Below are positions 12,414-25,537 of a stretch of DNA of 64,000 nucleotides, piece by piece (position 1 is the first letter of the stretch; each line of letters opens with the position of its first letter). The stretch spans positions 26,615,248 through 26,679,247 of the forward strand of contig CAIIXF020000003.1 in assembly GCA_903813345.2 (NCBI GenBank), written 5' to 3'. The notes under the pieces are model-generated. The model was not told the DNA's origin. It saw only the letters and a list, made by a program, of their open reading frames with translations, and ran no database searches. A program made the translations under genes and the position numbers. The DNA is from Owenia fusiformis. Its lineage: Eukaryota > Annelida > Polychaeta > Sabellida > Oweniidae.

Positions 12414-12720
12414 TTATTGAATGATTTGAAGTGCAATACAGGACATATTCTGCTCGAGAAATTCCGTATTGGAACGAGACAAAGTCGAGTGCCAATACAG
12501 AATATCGAGAGCAGAATATATCCTGTATTGCACTTCAAATCATTCTCTAACGTTTTTATCATATGATCCTCTGTATTGCTACTGAGAATGTCCCCTCCGT
12601 ACCAATATTTTCTGTAATGCAATGGAGATGATCAATGGGGACGATCTCAGTAGCAATACAGATTGGTACAGCACAAGAACTGACCAATCAGAAGGCTTCG
12701 TTTTACAGATCATACGATAA
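12414..12720. mobile_element. MITE family 1, copy 1
   Basis: The 307-bp element starts TTATTGAATGAT and ends ATCATACGATAA (inverted ends), with a long internal hairpin formed by ATTTGAAGTGCAATACAG and its inverse. A second copy lies at 37065-37377, with matching ends and interior, in an NFS1 intron. Confidence 0.8.
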
Positions 12721-15700
12721 ATCAGAATATGTTGAAGGCAAACACTCTTGAAACCTGTCTCAACCAGACGCTACTGGGACCAATAAAAAGCATTCAGATT
12801 AGCATTTATTCAGTTTACATTTCAAGGCTTTTACCACATGGTAATCAATGGCAGATTTAACGAAGTTGGTGTCCCCACTTATGGTGGTGGCATCAATAAA
12901 GTGTAGTGATACAGGTGGTTTACTTTACTTCAGTCTTGGAAGGTTTAACTTTTAAAAGTATAAATAATCGCTCGGAGGATGTGTTGCATTCATATTATAC
13001 GTAAACATGCAAAGTGGAGTCAGTAGGTAGAAAACTGGGGGACCTGGAACCTTAAAAAAATACAGAGTTTGTGAACTAATTAACTTTACCTCCATTCTGA
13101 TTTATCAGGTAGAGTACCTCTTTATCTACCTAGTTGCTAACTAGAGCAACTACAAGACTAGAGGCTATGAGTAATGATTCTACCAAAATAAGACCTGTGA
13201 CCTGTACTTGTTCAGGTATATCTATTTTATCCAAATACCTCTCTATTCTGAACATATCTTGAAAGTGTATGCATTTTTCAGCCCGATGTTTTATCTTTCA
13301 GCCTGATTTTTTATCTGCCTCATGTTTTAAAATCATATTGAAAATCTTGCTGCATTTATCTGTATAATGCATTAAGCATAAACTACAATTGATCTCAAGG
13401 GAAATGGTAATGAATCTGAGTGAAAAATACTATGAAATTATGAATAATTCATCATGTATAATGGTATAAATGCTGTTCAGCAGTATTATTTGTAACCAAT
13501 CTTAAGTCCAGGGTATTTCAATCATTTCCATAGCTGATAGAATTGAATTAAGGGATACATCTATAGATTATGTGTCTAAGTGAGCAGTTGAATCGCCAAC
13601 ACTGATAATTTGCAGAACCATCTTATAATTGACCCATTATGCCATGCCAGATTTAGCTAACATAATTGATACTATTAATCAAAAAGAGCTTGAACACTTG
13701 ATCATGTTTTGTTGAACATGTATTTATATAATTCCTTAGTACTATATAGGGCAGCTATAATATTATAACCTGAAGGTAATCATATTGTCCTAATATCTTG
13801 AAATGCAAGATGGATAATTAAAACGTCAACAAAAACAAAGTAAAAATATATAAGGAATGAAGCGAATACTGGTACTCCCGAATTGGAAAAAACACGAAAC
13901 ATTCACATGAATTTATTCAAATTTTACAAAGAACTGAGAACAGTATTAAATTATGAACTAATAGCGGAGGACAGATCAATCATAGGTACAATCATATAGC
14001 ATGATTGTATGATAGTATTCATAGATAGTACCTGAGGCTGTTAATTACCTTGATATTCTCTAATTGAGAACTTTGCTATTAGTTTTATGATAACACTGGA
14101 CACACACTAAATATGTTGACACTTGTAATGAAATGATGATGATGAATCAAAAAATATTTCACCAATCACTAAATGTTTCACTGAATAATGATATACATAA
14201 TGTGTAAACTCGGAGAATATTCCATAAATACTTTTATGTAAAAATTTTCGACAATTAATCAATTTCTAAAAACATTCATTTTTAAAAGGAGCATTCTACA
14301 TTTAAAGATGTTGTTCTGTGAAACCAGTTGACCTGATTTCAACATTTGAGTGATTTTCTATATCGACACTTCATACGTCATGTACATTAGTTTTCCTGTA
14401 ATTTCAAAGTAATAAATTCACCTGCATGTGTGATTCCATAAAATGAGCTATAAAACATATCATGTTGTCTCATATGTTTAGCCCCTATATGCAAAGATCA
14501 TTATATACCTCAATCAAGGGCAAAGGTCTGAGACAGAATGATAAATGTCCTTATGAACTAAAAGATAAGTTAACCCATTTATTAGGGCTTTTCATTAAAA
14601 TGCATGAATTAAATTGTGCCCTTTGAAATACCAAACAAGTACTTCAGTCATCAAATGATTCTAGTAAATAATCAATAATATTTTTACTGCAGCTTCATAT
14701 TTTCACACATTTTAATTTCAATATTTCAGGCCTACATAGGTCTAAAAAAATAGAGCTAAAAATAAAAGCTAAAAAATGTAAAGACTAAATTAGTCTCCCT
14801 ACACTATTTATGTCAATGTGTAGACAAAATTCCCTTAGAGAATGCATAACTCTTAACAGAGCCTCGCATTCATTTTGAAAGCATAAAAGAACTAACTTAA
14901 TCGGAGATACCTTGGGTTCCTATTGCTTATATAGGGTCACACTGCCCTAGTCTGGAATTGGAGAAATGATAACTCTATGAGTCTATGGGAATCTCCACAT
15001 CCCAATCTTCTGTTCTATAAATCATTTACAAATACTCAGTTCAATTTGTACGATTTAAAGATAATAAATTTTTCCTCTACACTTAATATTGCCAATTGAA
15101 ACAGGCACACGATATTAGTTGCAAAGAAAGTAGAACCTCCACTTCCTTCAAAAGTGGTGTTAATTCCTTCAATAAAGTGAGCACAATGTTAAATTGATCT
15201 GTTTATTTTAACACAAAAGTCAATACAAAATGAATTTTTTATCGAGACAAAAATCAATTTAGTCATAAAATCAGCTCTCTTTCACTCATAAAGTAGAATC
15301 TGGCTTGATAAGATGAGGTACATGTACCTTACAGTATAATAACAGAACATAAAACTAAACCTTAGGTAGACCTGCATGATGAGATTTTTTGCAATATTGA
15401 AAAGAAGACCGCTCAATTTTTTAGTTATTTATACATTCTAAAGAAAGTGAAATCTGACCTAACTTAAAAAAATTGGATCATCCAGATTTCTCTCCCGGAC
15501 AATCAGTAATGTCCTAATATAACTGCTCATATAACATCATTTATACCTTAGATATATTTTGATCATGAGCACAGTTTCACCAATATATTGAGAAAATCAA
15601 CAGGACAACCAAAGAACAACCATCTGTTTAGAACACAATAAGTCTAAAACAACACACAATTGTTTAGATTCATTTATATTGCAAAACCCTTGTAAGTATT

Positions 15701-15757
15701 AGTACAACATTCAGAAAGGATAAAAATATGTTGTGTCAAAAAAAAGAAAAAAGAGAT
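12721..15757. other. No gene seen
   Basis: AT-rich sequence with frequent stops in all frames. No repeat, RNA gene or coding exon can be supported here. Confidence 0.6.
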
Positions 15758-15850
15758 TGCCCACGCCAGAAATCGAACCCCAACCTTTGGGACAAAACAA
15801 TAGATTGATAACAGATAAGAAGTCCGACGTGCTACCTACTGCGCCAAAAG
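15758..15850 (-). repeat. tRNA-like relic or SINE head
   Basis: On the minus strand an A-box-like TGGCGCAGTAGGTAGCA (15830-15846) is followed by a B-box-like GGGTTCGATTTC (15769-15780) and then a T-run that could end Pol III transcription. The acceptor arms do not pair, the T stem is weak and there are about 20 extra bases between the anticodon-like arm and the B box. It is therefore not called as a working tRNA. Confidence 0.4.
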
Positions 15851-17011
15851 ATGGTTTCATATGATACCTGTCGAATTTTATAACCTGCCTCAGCTGTCAA
15901 TCTCTCAACGTTCAACAAAACAATCTACTAAATGCACTTAATGAAATATGCATATAGACAAACCCTTGATTAGTTTGACAACAAATCATGAAAAAGTTAA
16001 CATTATTCTCAATGGGAGAACTTTTCTTTCTGACGAGGAAAACAAATTATTATTCAAAAAACTCTATTGATATTTCATTAATTCATGAAGATTTTAAAAA
16101 TGATCTGATGTCTCCGAATGCTGTACCCCCCCCCCCCTTTACCAGTGATAACATCAAATAATGTATATGGAAAACGTTTTTGTATTAGCTGACAGCTAAT
16201 ATGTAATCCAATATATATAGTATTACACACACCTCCCTCAACAAAGGTCAACGTGACAATTTGACATTTTGTGATAAATTGTTAATTTCCTTTCAAGATA
16301 ATTATTGGTGCCCAAATGCTTTATTTCCTAAAATAATAATCTATTATCATTAAATGAAATAAAAATTAGGGTAATTGCTTTCCTAGAACTAAAGTTATGT
16401 ACTTTCAAAGATAGCAGGCATCACAAAAACTTATTGAAATCAGTGGAACGTACAACGGAATAATCAACAATTTCAAGTTCAACTTGTTTTTGTCTTTAAC
16501 ATTCATATTTCAAGAAATAACTAAAGTACTACAAATAACAATAACAATTAGTGATTTAGTAAGATAATATATAAATGCTGACTTATTATAATTTCAATAT
16601 AATTTCGGTCCGATTTTCGCAAGCAACCACATAGCAACGGGATATAAATTGAATTTGTGAAATTGAAAAATCAGAGGTAGGGGAAAATAAAAAAACGATA
16701 TCTAAAATTGGGAGAGTTTTATCATTATAATTCTGGTACCACATTAATTAACTAAAATCGATTTTCATGAAATAAAGCACGTTGGAAAGAGAATTTAATC
16801 TGTTTAATGAGAGAAACTATCTACTAAACAGAGTAATAATGATTAATTTGCATCTTCTACAGTATTAGAAACAATCATTGAATGTGATTATATACATTTT
16901 ACGAATTTCATTTTTATTGGCTTACTGCCGACTATTATAACTTTGCCCCACTACCCCCAAATCACCTTGATTTATACGACAAAAAGTGCCATTTATCTAT
17001 GGCCGAATCTA

Positions 17012-17709
17012 GAAAAACTAGACAATGGCAACTCCGCGGAGTAGCAAATCCCAACGAACAAAATATCAATTACCGAATTCCAATCAATTATACTCATTAC
17101 TTTGGTTAAAATTGAAAAATTTAGATTTTAGAATTGCGAATTCCTGCAAAGCAGCCATTTTGAATTTTCTGAGGTACAAATCTGAAGAATAATACCATAA
17201 TTGTGATCTACTCCAAAATTCCTTCAATTTGAGTATAATATAGCCATACTTAGAAGGGATCGAAAAATTATTGCGAAATCGTACATTAGACGGCCATTTT
17301 GAATTTTACGAGGCTCGAATCAGAAAAAAGATACAATATTTGCAATCTACTCTTAATAGCCTTTCATTTGAGTATAATAAAGCTATACTTCAGAAGATCT
17401 AAAAATTAGCGAAAATTACTGTTTTCCTGACCCCCCATACACAGCCCCTGGGGGTCAGGATGAAAAACACAATATATGTGAAATAGGTAGATGTTGCGAA
17501 TATACTACCAAAATTTCAAACAATAATATTAATTACTTTGGTTTAGAATGAAAAATTTATGGTTTTTGCGAAAAAGTCCCGTCATTTCTAAAGCGGCGGC
17601 CATCTTGAAAATTTTTTTTTTGCGTACAACTATTCACCAATATACATCTTTCCACTAAATATGAAGAAAATCTGTCAACTCGTATTTGAGTTATCTTCTG
17701 GATGGACAG
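17012..17709 (-). repeat. Dispersed repeat family 2, copy A (truncated)
   Basis: In reverse orientation this matches the copies at 28631 and 35381. It carries the CTCCGCGGAG end, the GTTCGTTGGGAT motif, the CCCCCATACACAGCCCC(T) block and the AACTCAAATA stretch, and stops at 17709 where a MITE begins. The GTCCGTCC-rich terminal part is missing. Confidence 0.8.
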
Positions 17710-17918
17710 ATAATGTACATGAATGACATTTGTATATTTCAGATTTTTTAGTTTTTTGTGCAATAAGCCTGTGTCGTCTTGTAATTTGAAGAATTTCAGC
17801 CATGTTAATCTTATTGAAAATAACATGGCAGAGAAACATCCAAATATAAGAGGCCACACACTTTATAAGCCAAACTAGAAGCAATCCAAGATATACAAAT
17901 GTCATTCATGTACATTAT
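17710..17918. mobile_element. MITE with perfect 28-bp inverted ends
   Basis: The 28 bases at 17710-17737 (starting ATAATGTACATGAATGACAT) are perfectly inverted at 17891-17918. The 209-bp element sits exactly where repeat copy A breaks off, and sequence beyond it does not resume that repeat. Perfect end identity suggests recent activity. Confidence 0.8.
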
Positions 17919-19300
17919 GAATATACTTTTCCATATATTATTGCACAATGGTCTCCCAATTTCTTATTTTTGCCGTTCTACTGACGAAATGAAGCAGTGA
18001 AATGTTATCCCGTTCCCGGACTATGGTCCTGTGAACATCTCAATCTTTTGCCTGTGCGATTACAACATGGGAGAATTTTTTACTGATCTTACACTTCAGA
18101 TACCTACTTCAATAGATTCCTTGGTAATTTAGCATTCTTTTCGTGTAGTTGAATCCACAATTGTATGGGTTTATCGGCATAACGAAGACATTTTCGTTTT
18201 TGATCGCAATATTTGCGTGTAACATTTAACTTATTTCAACCGTCAAATTCCTCCGTATTGGTACTTCCGGGCTACATCCGGGACAGCCAAACGGGGGCTT
18301 CCCCTTTTAAATCCAACCGCCATTTTGAAAAGTGATGGAATCTCTCTCGATGAAAAAGAGAAAATGTTCCTGTTCTGCCGATATACCCAGACAATCGGCG
18401 GTTCCAATATATTAGAAGTTACATCTTGAGTTCTATAATGCATTGAGAATTTGAGGTAGGTATCTCAGGCCTGTCAACTGTCCCGCAATTTGCGTATTTG
18501 TCACGCATTTGCTGAAGAATTTGAAGTCACGCCAGTTATTTTTGCGTGACAGAAAATGTCACGCAAATACGCATTTTACCTGGTAATTGTCAAGCAAAAA
18601 TATTTCTGTAGAAAAAGTTCTAAAAAAGATGGTCTACACAGCAAAAATACGAACGGCGGAAAAAAATGTACGCATTACGTTCGGACTTTTCACGCGAATT
18701 ACGTATATGTCACGCATTCCGTTCGAAATTTTTCGTCACTACCAAGGGCCATTGTAAAATTATAATTGACTTAAGATTCATCAGCACCTGTTGAATCTAA
18801 TTAATTAGGATTCCTGACCTGATTTCCAAAGCGAAAGTCAAACTCAAAAATAATTCCCGAACTTGATGCAACTTTTCAGCTGAATGTGATACAACAAATT
18901 AAATATAATCATTAGCATCATATCACTGAAAAATCAAAGAAGTAAATGAAATCGTCAAATCGCGTGTACAAGTGAATTTTCTTACCTTAATTGGATGTTT
19001 TGCCACTGATTCCGACAATATTTTTAAAACTGCCCTGCCCCTTCAGGAAGTCACGTTGTAGTCTCGTCACTTTCGAGATTACACTAAACGAAAATACGTT
19101 CAATTACCCGGGATCTATTACAAAATATATGGTTTAGGAGTTAAAGGATGTATATAACTATTAACTTAAAGTCCTTAGAAAACAATGAAAACAAGTTTTT
19201 GAAGAATACCATCAATTAGATTCCATTTCATGAACTAAATTCAATAAATACTCTTTCGCTTTCTAATCGAATGTGAAAGTGCTCTAATAATGAAAGTGAC
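17919..19300. other. No gene; GTCACGCA-rich patch
   Basis: No coding exon is supported. At 18480-18730 variants of TGTCACGCAAATACGC occur repeatedly on both strands, likely the remains of a foldback element. The rest is unremarkable, apart from the candidate UTR exon near 18986. Confidence 0.5.
18986..19060 (-). other. Possible 5' UTR exon of the MARVEL gene
   Basis: A good donor (AATTAAG then GTAAG, reading the minus strand) lies at 18981-18986 with no other gene to claim it, and the MARVEL start exon has an upstream acceptor at 9084. Joining them implies an intron of about 9.9 kb. The far end of the exon is a guess, and only RNA data could confirm the link. Confidence 0.25.
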
Positions 19301-19323
19301 CATAATCGGGGGGGGTGTATAGA

Positions 19324-19455
19324 GGGTCTTGGAAATGCATATACAATATTTTTCAGCTCTCTTATACCATATACAATATTTTTTCACCATATACAATATT
19401 TTTCACAGCTCTTATACCATATACGATATTTTAGGTGAAATACAATATACGATAA
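19324..19455. repeat. Subterminal ATACCATATACAATATTTT array, left
   Basis: At least five variant copies of a 20-30 base CCATATACAATATTTT unit lie just inside the left end of the 3.3-kb element. Their counterpart at 22480-22612 has the same orientation although the outer ends are inverted. Confidence 0.7.
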
Positions 19456-20440
19456 TTTTGAAACTGCTTTTGATTAAAGTTTGGATATTTATAAGGAAAT
19501 AATATTATATTAGGAGAGAATCCATGTACTAAAGTAAATGTATTATTATAAGGCAACTAGACTCCACATACATACCACAATGATTTCATTTATTTCATTA
19601 TGAATTAGACACCATTCGGGTACATCAGCATCAGAAAAGCTGTGACCACATTTTATTTTCAGGTAAACAAGTTGATTTAAAACACATTTATGATATAAGA
19701 TTCATGACTTCTCTTTAGTGATTTAGCAACCTAGTTTGACCAAAAAAACTAACTATGACATTGCTACAATTTGCTAAAGCCATTAGCCCATTACCTGTAA
19801 AAGTACCATAAAGATATTCAAAATTAGCACAAAACCTGCATCATTGGAATGGGTGGAACCTAGTGCTCCTCTTTCTTATGACCTACTTTCCCATGACTTA
19901 TTTAAATGTCCTATAGTGAGCCAGGGAAAAAAATTCTTGAAACATAATTGATGCAAAATTGAGAATGTTGAATAAAAGATTCATCATGTGTTCTATGAAA
20001 ATAAAGTTTGCTGAGGAAAATATTTATCAGATAGATAATGAAGATTCACAATGCACAATAATTTTGTAAAGCAGTTACCTGGAAAATATTAAGTATTTAA
20101 AACAGTTTCAGAAATAAAGGACTTCACAAACTTCCATGTAGATAATTCATTTTTGATTGGACTCGAGTCTGGAAACAGAGTTTGAAATAAAGGCAAGATG
20201 AGACTTGATTGTTTAAACATTTGAAACATGAGACACTTCGGGGTTTCAGATAAGGCAGCCTCAAAGACAGTATAAGTTAAACAAAGGTGTGTCAAAATTA
20301 AGCAAATTTCCATGAAGGTCAAACCACATGTTTCACAAATGATTTCAAGGCAAAGATGTATTGATGAGAATGAAAACTACTCTATGTAACTAGAAATAAC
20401 TTTCTTTTAAAGGACCACGGACGGTATCGCAACAGTTTCA

Positions 20441-21073
20441 GTCATATATTGGATTTTGGCTATTTTCTGAGGATTTGAACAGGTGCATATGTTAGGCCAA
20501 TGCATTAACTCCAGGACAAGCAGTCATAGAGATTATAAAATAATTTGGACTTTAAGACAGGGAAGGTGCAAACACCCCATCAACATGTTTTTCTGTAATG
20601 TTGTCCTGATTTCCAGCCCTTTCCACACCTGTTTTTCAATGTTTGTTGCATCGATCACTCTGTTGCGTTTTGAGACATGGTTAAGATCTTTGAATGAAAA
20701 TATGATTCATGCAGGGGTTTTAAAGATATCAATTTTGGATGACCAAAATTAAGCTGAAAACAATGGATCACATGAGTTTTCCCTATGGGAAAATAACATG
20801 GGAAATACATGTACTGTTTTCCACTTTATCCCAAATAAATCATATTTTAGAGGTTAACTGTGTCTCAAAGTGCAACATATTGGTGCATCAAACATTGAAA
20901 AAACATATGTGGAAAGGGCTGAAAATAAGGACAACATTTCAGAAAAACCTTCCCTGTCTCAAAGTTCAAATTATTTTATTACCTCTATGAGTGCTTGATC
21001 TGGAGTTAATGCATTGGCCTAACATATGCACCTGTTCAAATCCCCAATAAATAGCCGAAATCCAACACATGAC
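20441..21073. repeat. Palindrome inside the 3.3-kb element (arms about 130 bp)
   Basis: The arm at 20441-20570 (containing GCATATGTTAGGCCAATGCA) is inverted at 20945-21073, separated by about 375 bases. Arms are similar but not identical, so the foldback is not brand new. Confidence 0.75.
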
Positions 21074-21268
21074 GGTTTGAAGACCAAATAAACACCTTTT
21101 GCTATATTATGCTATATTAGCATTGTGATGCTTGTATTAAAACATGCGCTGTATGAACACTTTATACTCAAATATTTTCATGATTTATCCCACATACCCC
21201 GAAACACGAGTAGCCATAGTGACCATATTTTTCATCAAAGTTAAGATGGTCAATGACATTTGGCAGTC

Positions 21269-22239
21269 TCACGCCCGGTGATCTGATGAAATGAACGGAG
21301 GGGGAGTAGCTGATTTTCGGTAAATTCAACAAATGTTGAAGATTTATTTTTTCAAGCAAAAGTTTACAATTGAATGGCTACATGAATAGGTGCAGTGCAC
21401 AGGGAAATATGTTAGGTCTTCTTGGATTTTTTTTGAACTGATGGAGTTCTAAGATAAAAGGTCTATTAAAAAAGGCGCAGCGTCGCCAACGTGCAAATGC
21501 CAATGTTTTTGCTATAAATGAAGCAACAATGGTCTGCACGACATGTAATAAATATATAAGCGACATTTTTATATCACAAAATTCATTGCCGGTTTTTTAA
21601 AATAATTTTCCAAATGATAGATAAAAAATGATCGAAAATAATTAAAATTGAACGGAGGGGGGGGGAGTGAACGGAGGGGGGGAGTAAAATGTCTTTAAGG
21701 TGGAAGAAATTTCCACAAATTCGTGTACTTGAAAAATGAACTCACTTACTCAGTAACTTGATGTTACAACTCTGAAAAGTGAAAAATGGGGACATATGGA
21801 TTTATTGGAAGTTTTCATATGTCTTATAGACAAATTACTCCCCCCCTCCATTCAATTTTAATAATTTTCGATTACTTTTTATATAACGTATGGTAACATG
21901 TTTTACAAAACCCAATAATTTTGTGATAATTACTTCACTTACAAGTATTTATTACAGGTCGTGGAGACCCCTGTTGGTTGATTTATAGCAAAAACATTGG
22001 TATTTGCATGTTGGCGACGCTGCACTTTTTAATAGATCTTTTATTTTAGAAGTCCACAGTTAAAAAAAATCCAAAATGACCTAACATATTCCCCCGTCCA
22101 CTGCGTCTATTCATTTAGCCATTCAATTGTAAACTTTCTCTTGAAAAAATAAATCTTCAAGATTTGTTGAATTTTATACCGAAAATCAGCTAGATCTACC
22201 CCCCCCCCTCCGTTCATTTCTTCTGATCACCGGGCGTGA
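21269..22239. mobile_element. Foldback element with about 400-bp arms
   Basis: TCACGCCCGGTGATC at 21269-21283 is inverted as GATCACCGGGCGTGA at 22225-22239. Similarity between arms extends over about 400 bp (21269-21672 against 21838-22239), including the AACGGAGGGGG motif and a GCGTCGCCAACGTGC block. No ORF of note lies within it. Confidence 0.8.
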
Positions 22240-22479
22240 TTCTTATTTGAGACTGTATTTAACACCTCCTCTGAAAATTTGAATGAAAAGGGCACAAAAC
22301 TCTTAGTTGGAGAGGGATTTTCTCTAAACTAACAGTATCGATTGACCTGGAATTTGAAAACAATTATAGAGACTACTTTTCCATGTTTTTCCAACACGGT
22401 TACAGTAAGAGAGTTGGCACAATGGGGGAACTTTAGGGTACAATTTCTTCATAATTAGCCTTCTTTAATTCTAGATACC

Positions 22480-22612
22480 ATATACCATATTTTCTAAAAT
22501 ACCATATACCATATTTTTTACACCTCTTATACCATATACGATAAATTTTGCCCCCTCTTATACAATATACAATAAATTTTCAGCCTCTTATACGATATAC
22601 AATATCTCTATA
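22480..22612. repeat. Subterminal ATACCATATAC array, right
   Basis: At least five variants of TTATACCATATACGATAAAT lie just inside the right end of the 3.3-kb element, in the same direction as the left array. Confidence 0.7.
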
Positions 22613-23485
22613 CACCCCCCCCCATAATCGAATTCTCATACATGTATTACAAATATATGATAATAATAATGTATAAAGCTTTCAAGAAATAAGCCCAAAA
22701 ACGGCAATGTTGTTGTAATTGAATTAATCGTTCCCTCATTTATTACATGGGACAAAACATTTCTGAAAATTGCTAAAAGTAGGAGTCATTGTAACAGCTC
22801 CCACTCTGTCAATGTAATCACTTTCTTTTTTTTTATATAGAATAAAAGATGAGTATCCATTGAAAATATGTAAGTAAAAATCAGTAATATATACTGTAAA
22901 CACAGCAAGAAGTTGTATAAGGCTTTGAAAAGGAGTGAAAAACACTTTAATAGTTGCATGTATATACAAACTTTAACATAAGCATGGGGTTAATTCGATT
23001 TTTTATCTTTCCTGAGGTTTATGGCAGTATGGGTAATGGATATGTGACTTATATAGGTGAAGTCACACTGGTTAAATAACTTTTTAGTCGTGAGACTCAT
23101 GAGGCTACATGAAGGGAATAAAGTATTTCTCCCTTTATGCCTTTGTTGACGTACCCTTCCAAATTAAATTTACATTGATACAGCATCTGGAGTACAGTGG
23201 ATACATTTCGATTTTATATTGAATGTTGATAGTGCAGAGTTTTATGCCATTTTAGAGAAAACAGACCTTATTTGGAGAAGATGGGCTCAATTTTTATAAA
23301 CTGGTCCCAAATTAAATAAGGACCAAAACAAGATTTTCTCAGTTTAAATTATGTAATTTTTATTCTAAATAACATGTGTAACTACATGTGTACTAACTAA
23401 TATACGATGCACTCATGACACAAACATGAGGCCCTCGGCCTCCATCATATAAAACTGATCATATCAAACATATAAATTGGTGGTA

Positions 23486-23535
23486 ACCAATTTACCTGTT
23501 TACTGTACATATATACAGTAAACAAATAAATTGGT
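23486..23535. repeat. 50-bp near-perfect hairpin
   Basis: ACCAATTTA-CCT-GTTTACTGTA-CATATA and its inverse TACAGTAAAC-AAA-TAAATTGGT form a compact cruciform-capable palindrome. The preceding AAATTGGT can also pair with the same arm. Confidence 0.7.
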
Positions 23536-23683
23536 TATTTTTGGCAGAATGACATGCAATTTTGGATCCAGATATGAAATATGACTGTATGATATCAATT
23601 TGACTAAATTCTGAATATTGAATGATTACTCTTACTGGCATCTCATCTGTTTAAGGTTAAAAAACACAATTATGTATCTATTA

Positions 23684-23872
23684 CAGTTAAACCTGTCTTA
23701 GTGAACATCTTTCTCTAGTAAGGACCTGTGTCTAGTGAACCAGCCTTTTCAGCACAATACACCATTGATATCTGTACAAGATCACCTCTCTGTAGTGAGC
23801 ACCTACCTACAGTGGGCACATTTTTGTGGCTCCATAGGTGTTCACTATACACAGGTTTTACTATACCTTCTG
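23684..23872. mobile_element. MITE with ACAGTTAAACCTGT-type ends
   Basis: Left ACAGTTAAACCTGTCTTAGT and right GTGTTCACTATACACAGGTT are imperfect inverted ends, with AGTGAAC/GTTCACT pairing further in. The end motif resembles non-autonomous mariner-type elements; no transposase is present. Confidence 0.55.
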
Positions 23873-25537
23873 GTGGTAAGCAATATTGCATATTTTTATA
23901 GTATCTCATACGTTATACCTACACAAAGGTACATAATATGCAAAAAGTACATCAAGGGAAATATATGGATATTTTTGTATCTATTTAACAATCACTAAGG
24001 CCCACGATTCCAGGATGAGTCCAACAGCTATATCCATTCTTGTTCCACTCCATTTTTTAAAACTAAGTTTTAAACGGTATTCATTTTGAAACTTCAAAGA
24101 TGAAAATTTTCACAAGGCTTTAATCTTAAAGAAAGTTGTATTTTGACAAATTTCATATTTAAAGTTTTAAAATTAATATTTACCTTAAATAATCTATTCT
24201 AAAATTTTGTGATAAGCCCTGTATAAAACCCTCCCATTACATACATATACAAGTATGTATATCTAAGACATGTTGCAGATGTCTATGCTCTGAGTAGTCA
24301 ATTTAGATTAAAACCATGTATACATGCTTGTGAAACTCTCAACCTCACATTTTGGCAAATCAATTATGGCAATAATAGTTAGTATACAAATACACTGCTT
24401 ATAATGGTCAGTCAAGTTCATTCATCATTAGTAAAAGCAAAATTTAATAAAATTTTGGCAATAAAGTGCTTAATTAATAGGTGCATTATATCATAATTTA
24501 ACTTTCAATGTGTGGCTACATCTCTCACTCTAATTTAGTATACTCATCCTGATAGACGACAAAGTGGGTCTGCCCCAGTTTATGTATACAATGAATAAAT
24601 CAACAGATTTCTCAGTGTTCTTCCAAGCATCAAGCAACTTCAAATGGGTGCTGTACCCACTTGAGATTTTGAAAATAAGATATGTCATGGAAATTGCAAT
24701 TTTTACAAAACTTTGGGCAGAACTGTTCAAAGTTAAAAATAACTTTTACGCTCAAAAAAGAAAAACACTTAGCGCAAGCACAGTTCTTTCTTAATGGGAT
24801 GCCAAAATTCTCATCAACAAATGCTGCAATATTTGAAAAAATGTTCAACTGAGTTCAAATTCTCATTCTAATACATATTTTATGTAAACTGAACACAATA
24901 ACGCAGATGCGAGTAGGTAGTTACCAGATTCACCACCAGGTGGCTCGTTCGGGTCAGATAGCATGGCGGGTATGGTAGAAAGTTCAATTTAACTTAAATT
25001 ACATCTATTTGCTTGGTTCAGTTTTCATATAACCCTTATGTATCTAATAGTTATGCAAATTAAAATATGTCCGGTAAAAGAAAATGTTATCTGTCCAATA
25101 CAAGAGAAGATAATTCACTTTTTGTGATTTTGTAACATGGGGTCTATGGGGAATCAACCCGAACAAGAAGTCACATTTTCAAAAAAATAAAATTTTCAAA
25201 GTTGATAGACAATTTTCGAAACCACATTTCTAGATGTACTTTTACATGCAGATTTCAAATATGAGATCACGTTGAATGAATTTTGAATATTTAATGACGT
25301 AAATCAAGATTATTTCTACTCGCATCTAGTCTATTTGGCAAAGTTAGAGGCATTTAGAGAAATTCTGTTATTGATAATATGTACATTCCTCAGTCTGTGT
25401 ATTTAAGGGGTTAATAAATAAATCAGAATCAATATTTGGAGCTAAGAGCCTTATAGAATATAAATTGTTTAACTTTTTCTATGAAAAGCATGCACTCTGC
25501 CTAGAGTTTATATTTTCACACACTGTTCAAGTTGAAG

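Larger units (their letters stand above)
19309..22622. mobile_element. 3.3-kb composite element with 8-bp CATAATCG duplication (hAT-like)
   Basis: The left end is a run of seven G then TGTATAGAG; the right end is CTCTATACA then a run of C. CATAATCG flanks it directly at 19301-19308 and 22623-22630. An 8-bp duplication fits the hAT superfamily, but no transposase is encoded. Both subterminal regions hold arrays of ATACCATATACAATATTTT-like units in the same orientation. Two large palindromes occupy the interior. Confidence 0.8.
22631..25537. other. No gene; small palindromes
   Basis: No coding exon can be supported between the 3.3-kb element and PDP1. Besides a MITE at 23684-23872 and a perfect small hairpin at 23486-23535, the sequence is AT-rich and plain. 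The part next to 25537 should include the PDP1 3' UTR. Confidence 0.55.

Noticed and set aside
15758-15850. Functional tRNA gene on the minus strand
   Set aside because: The acceptor arms do not pair, the T stem has mismatches and the spacing is too long. Listed only as a tRNA-like relic.
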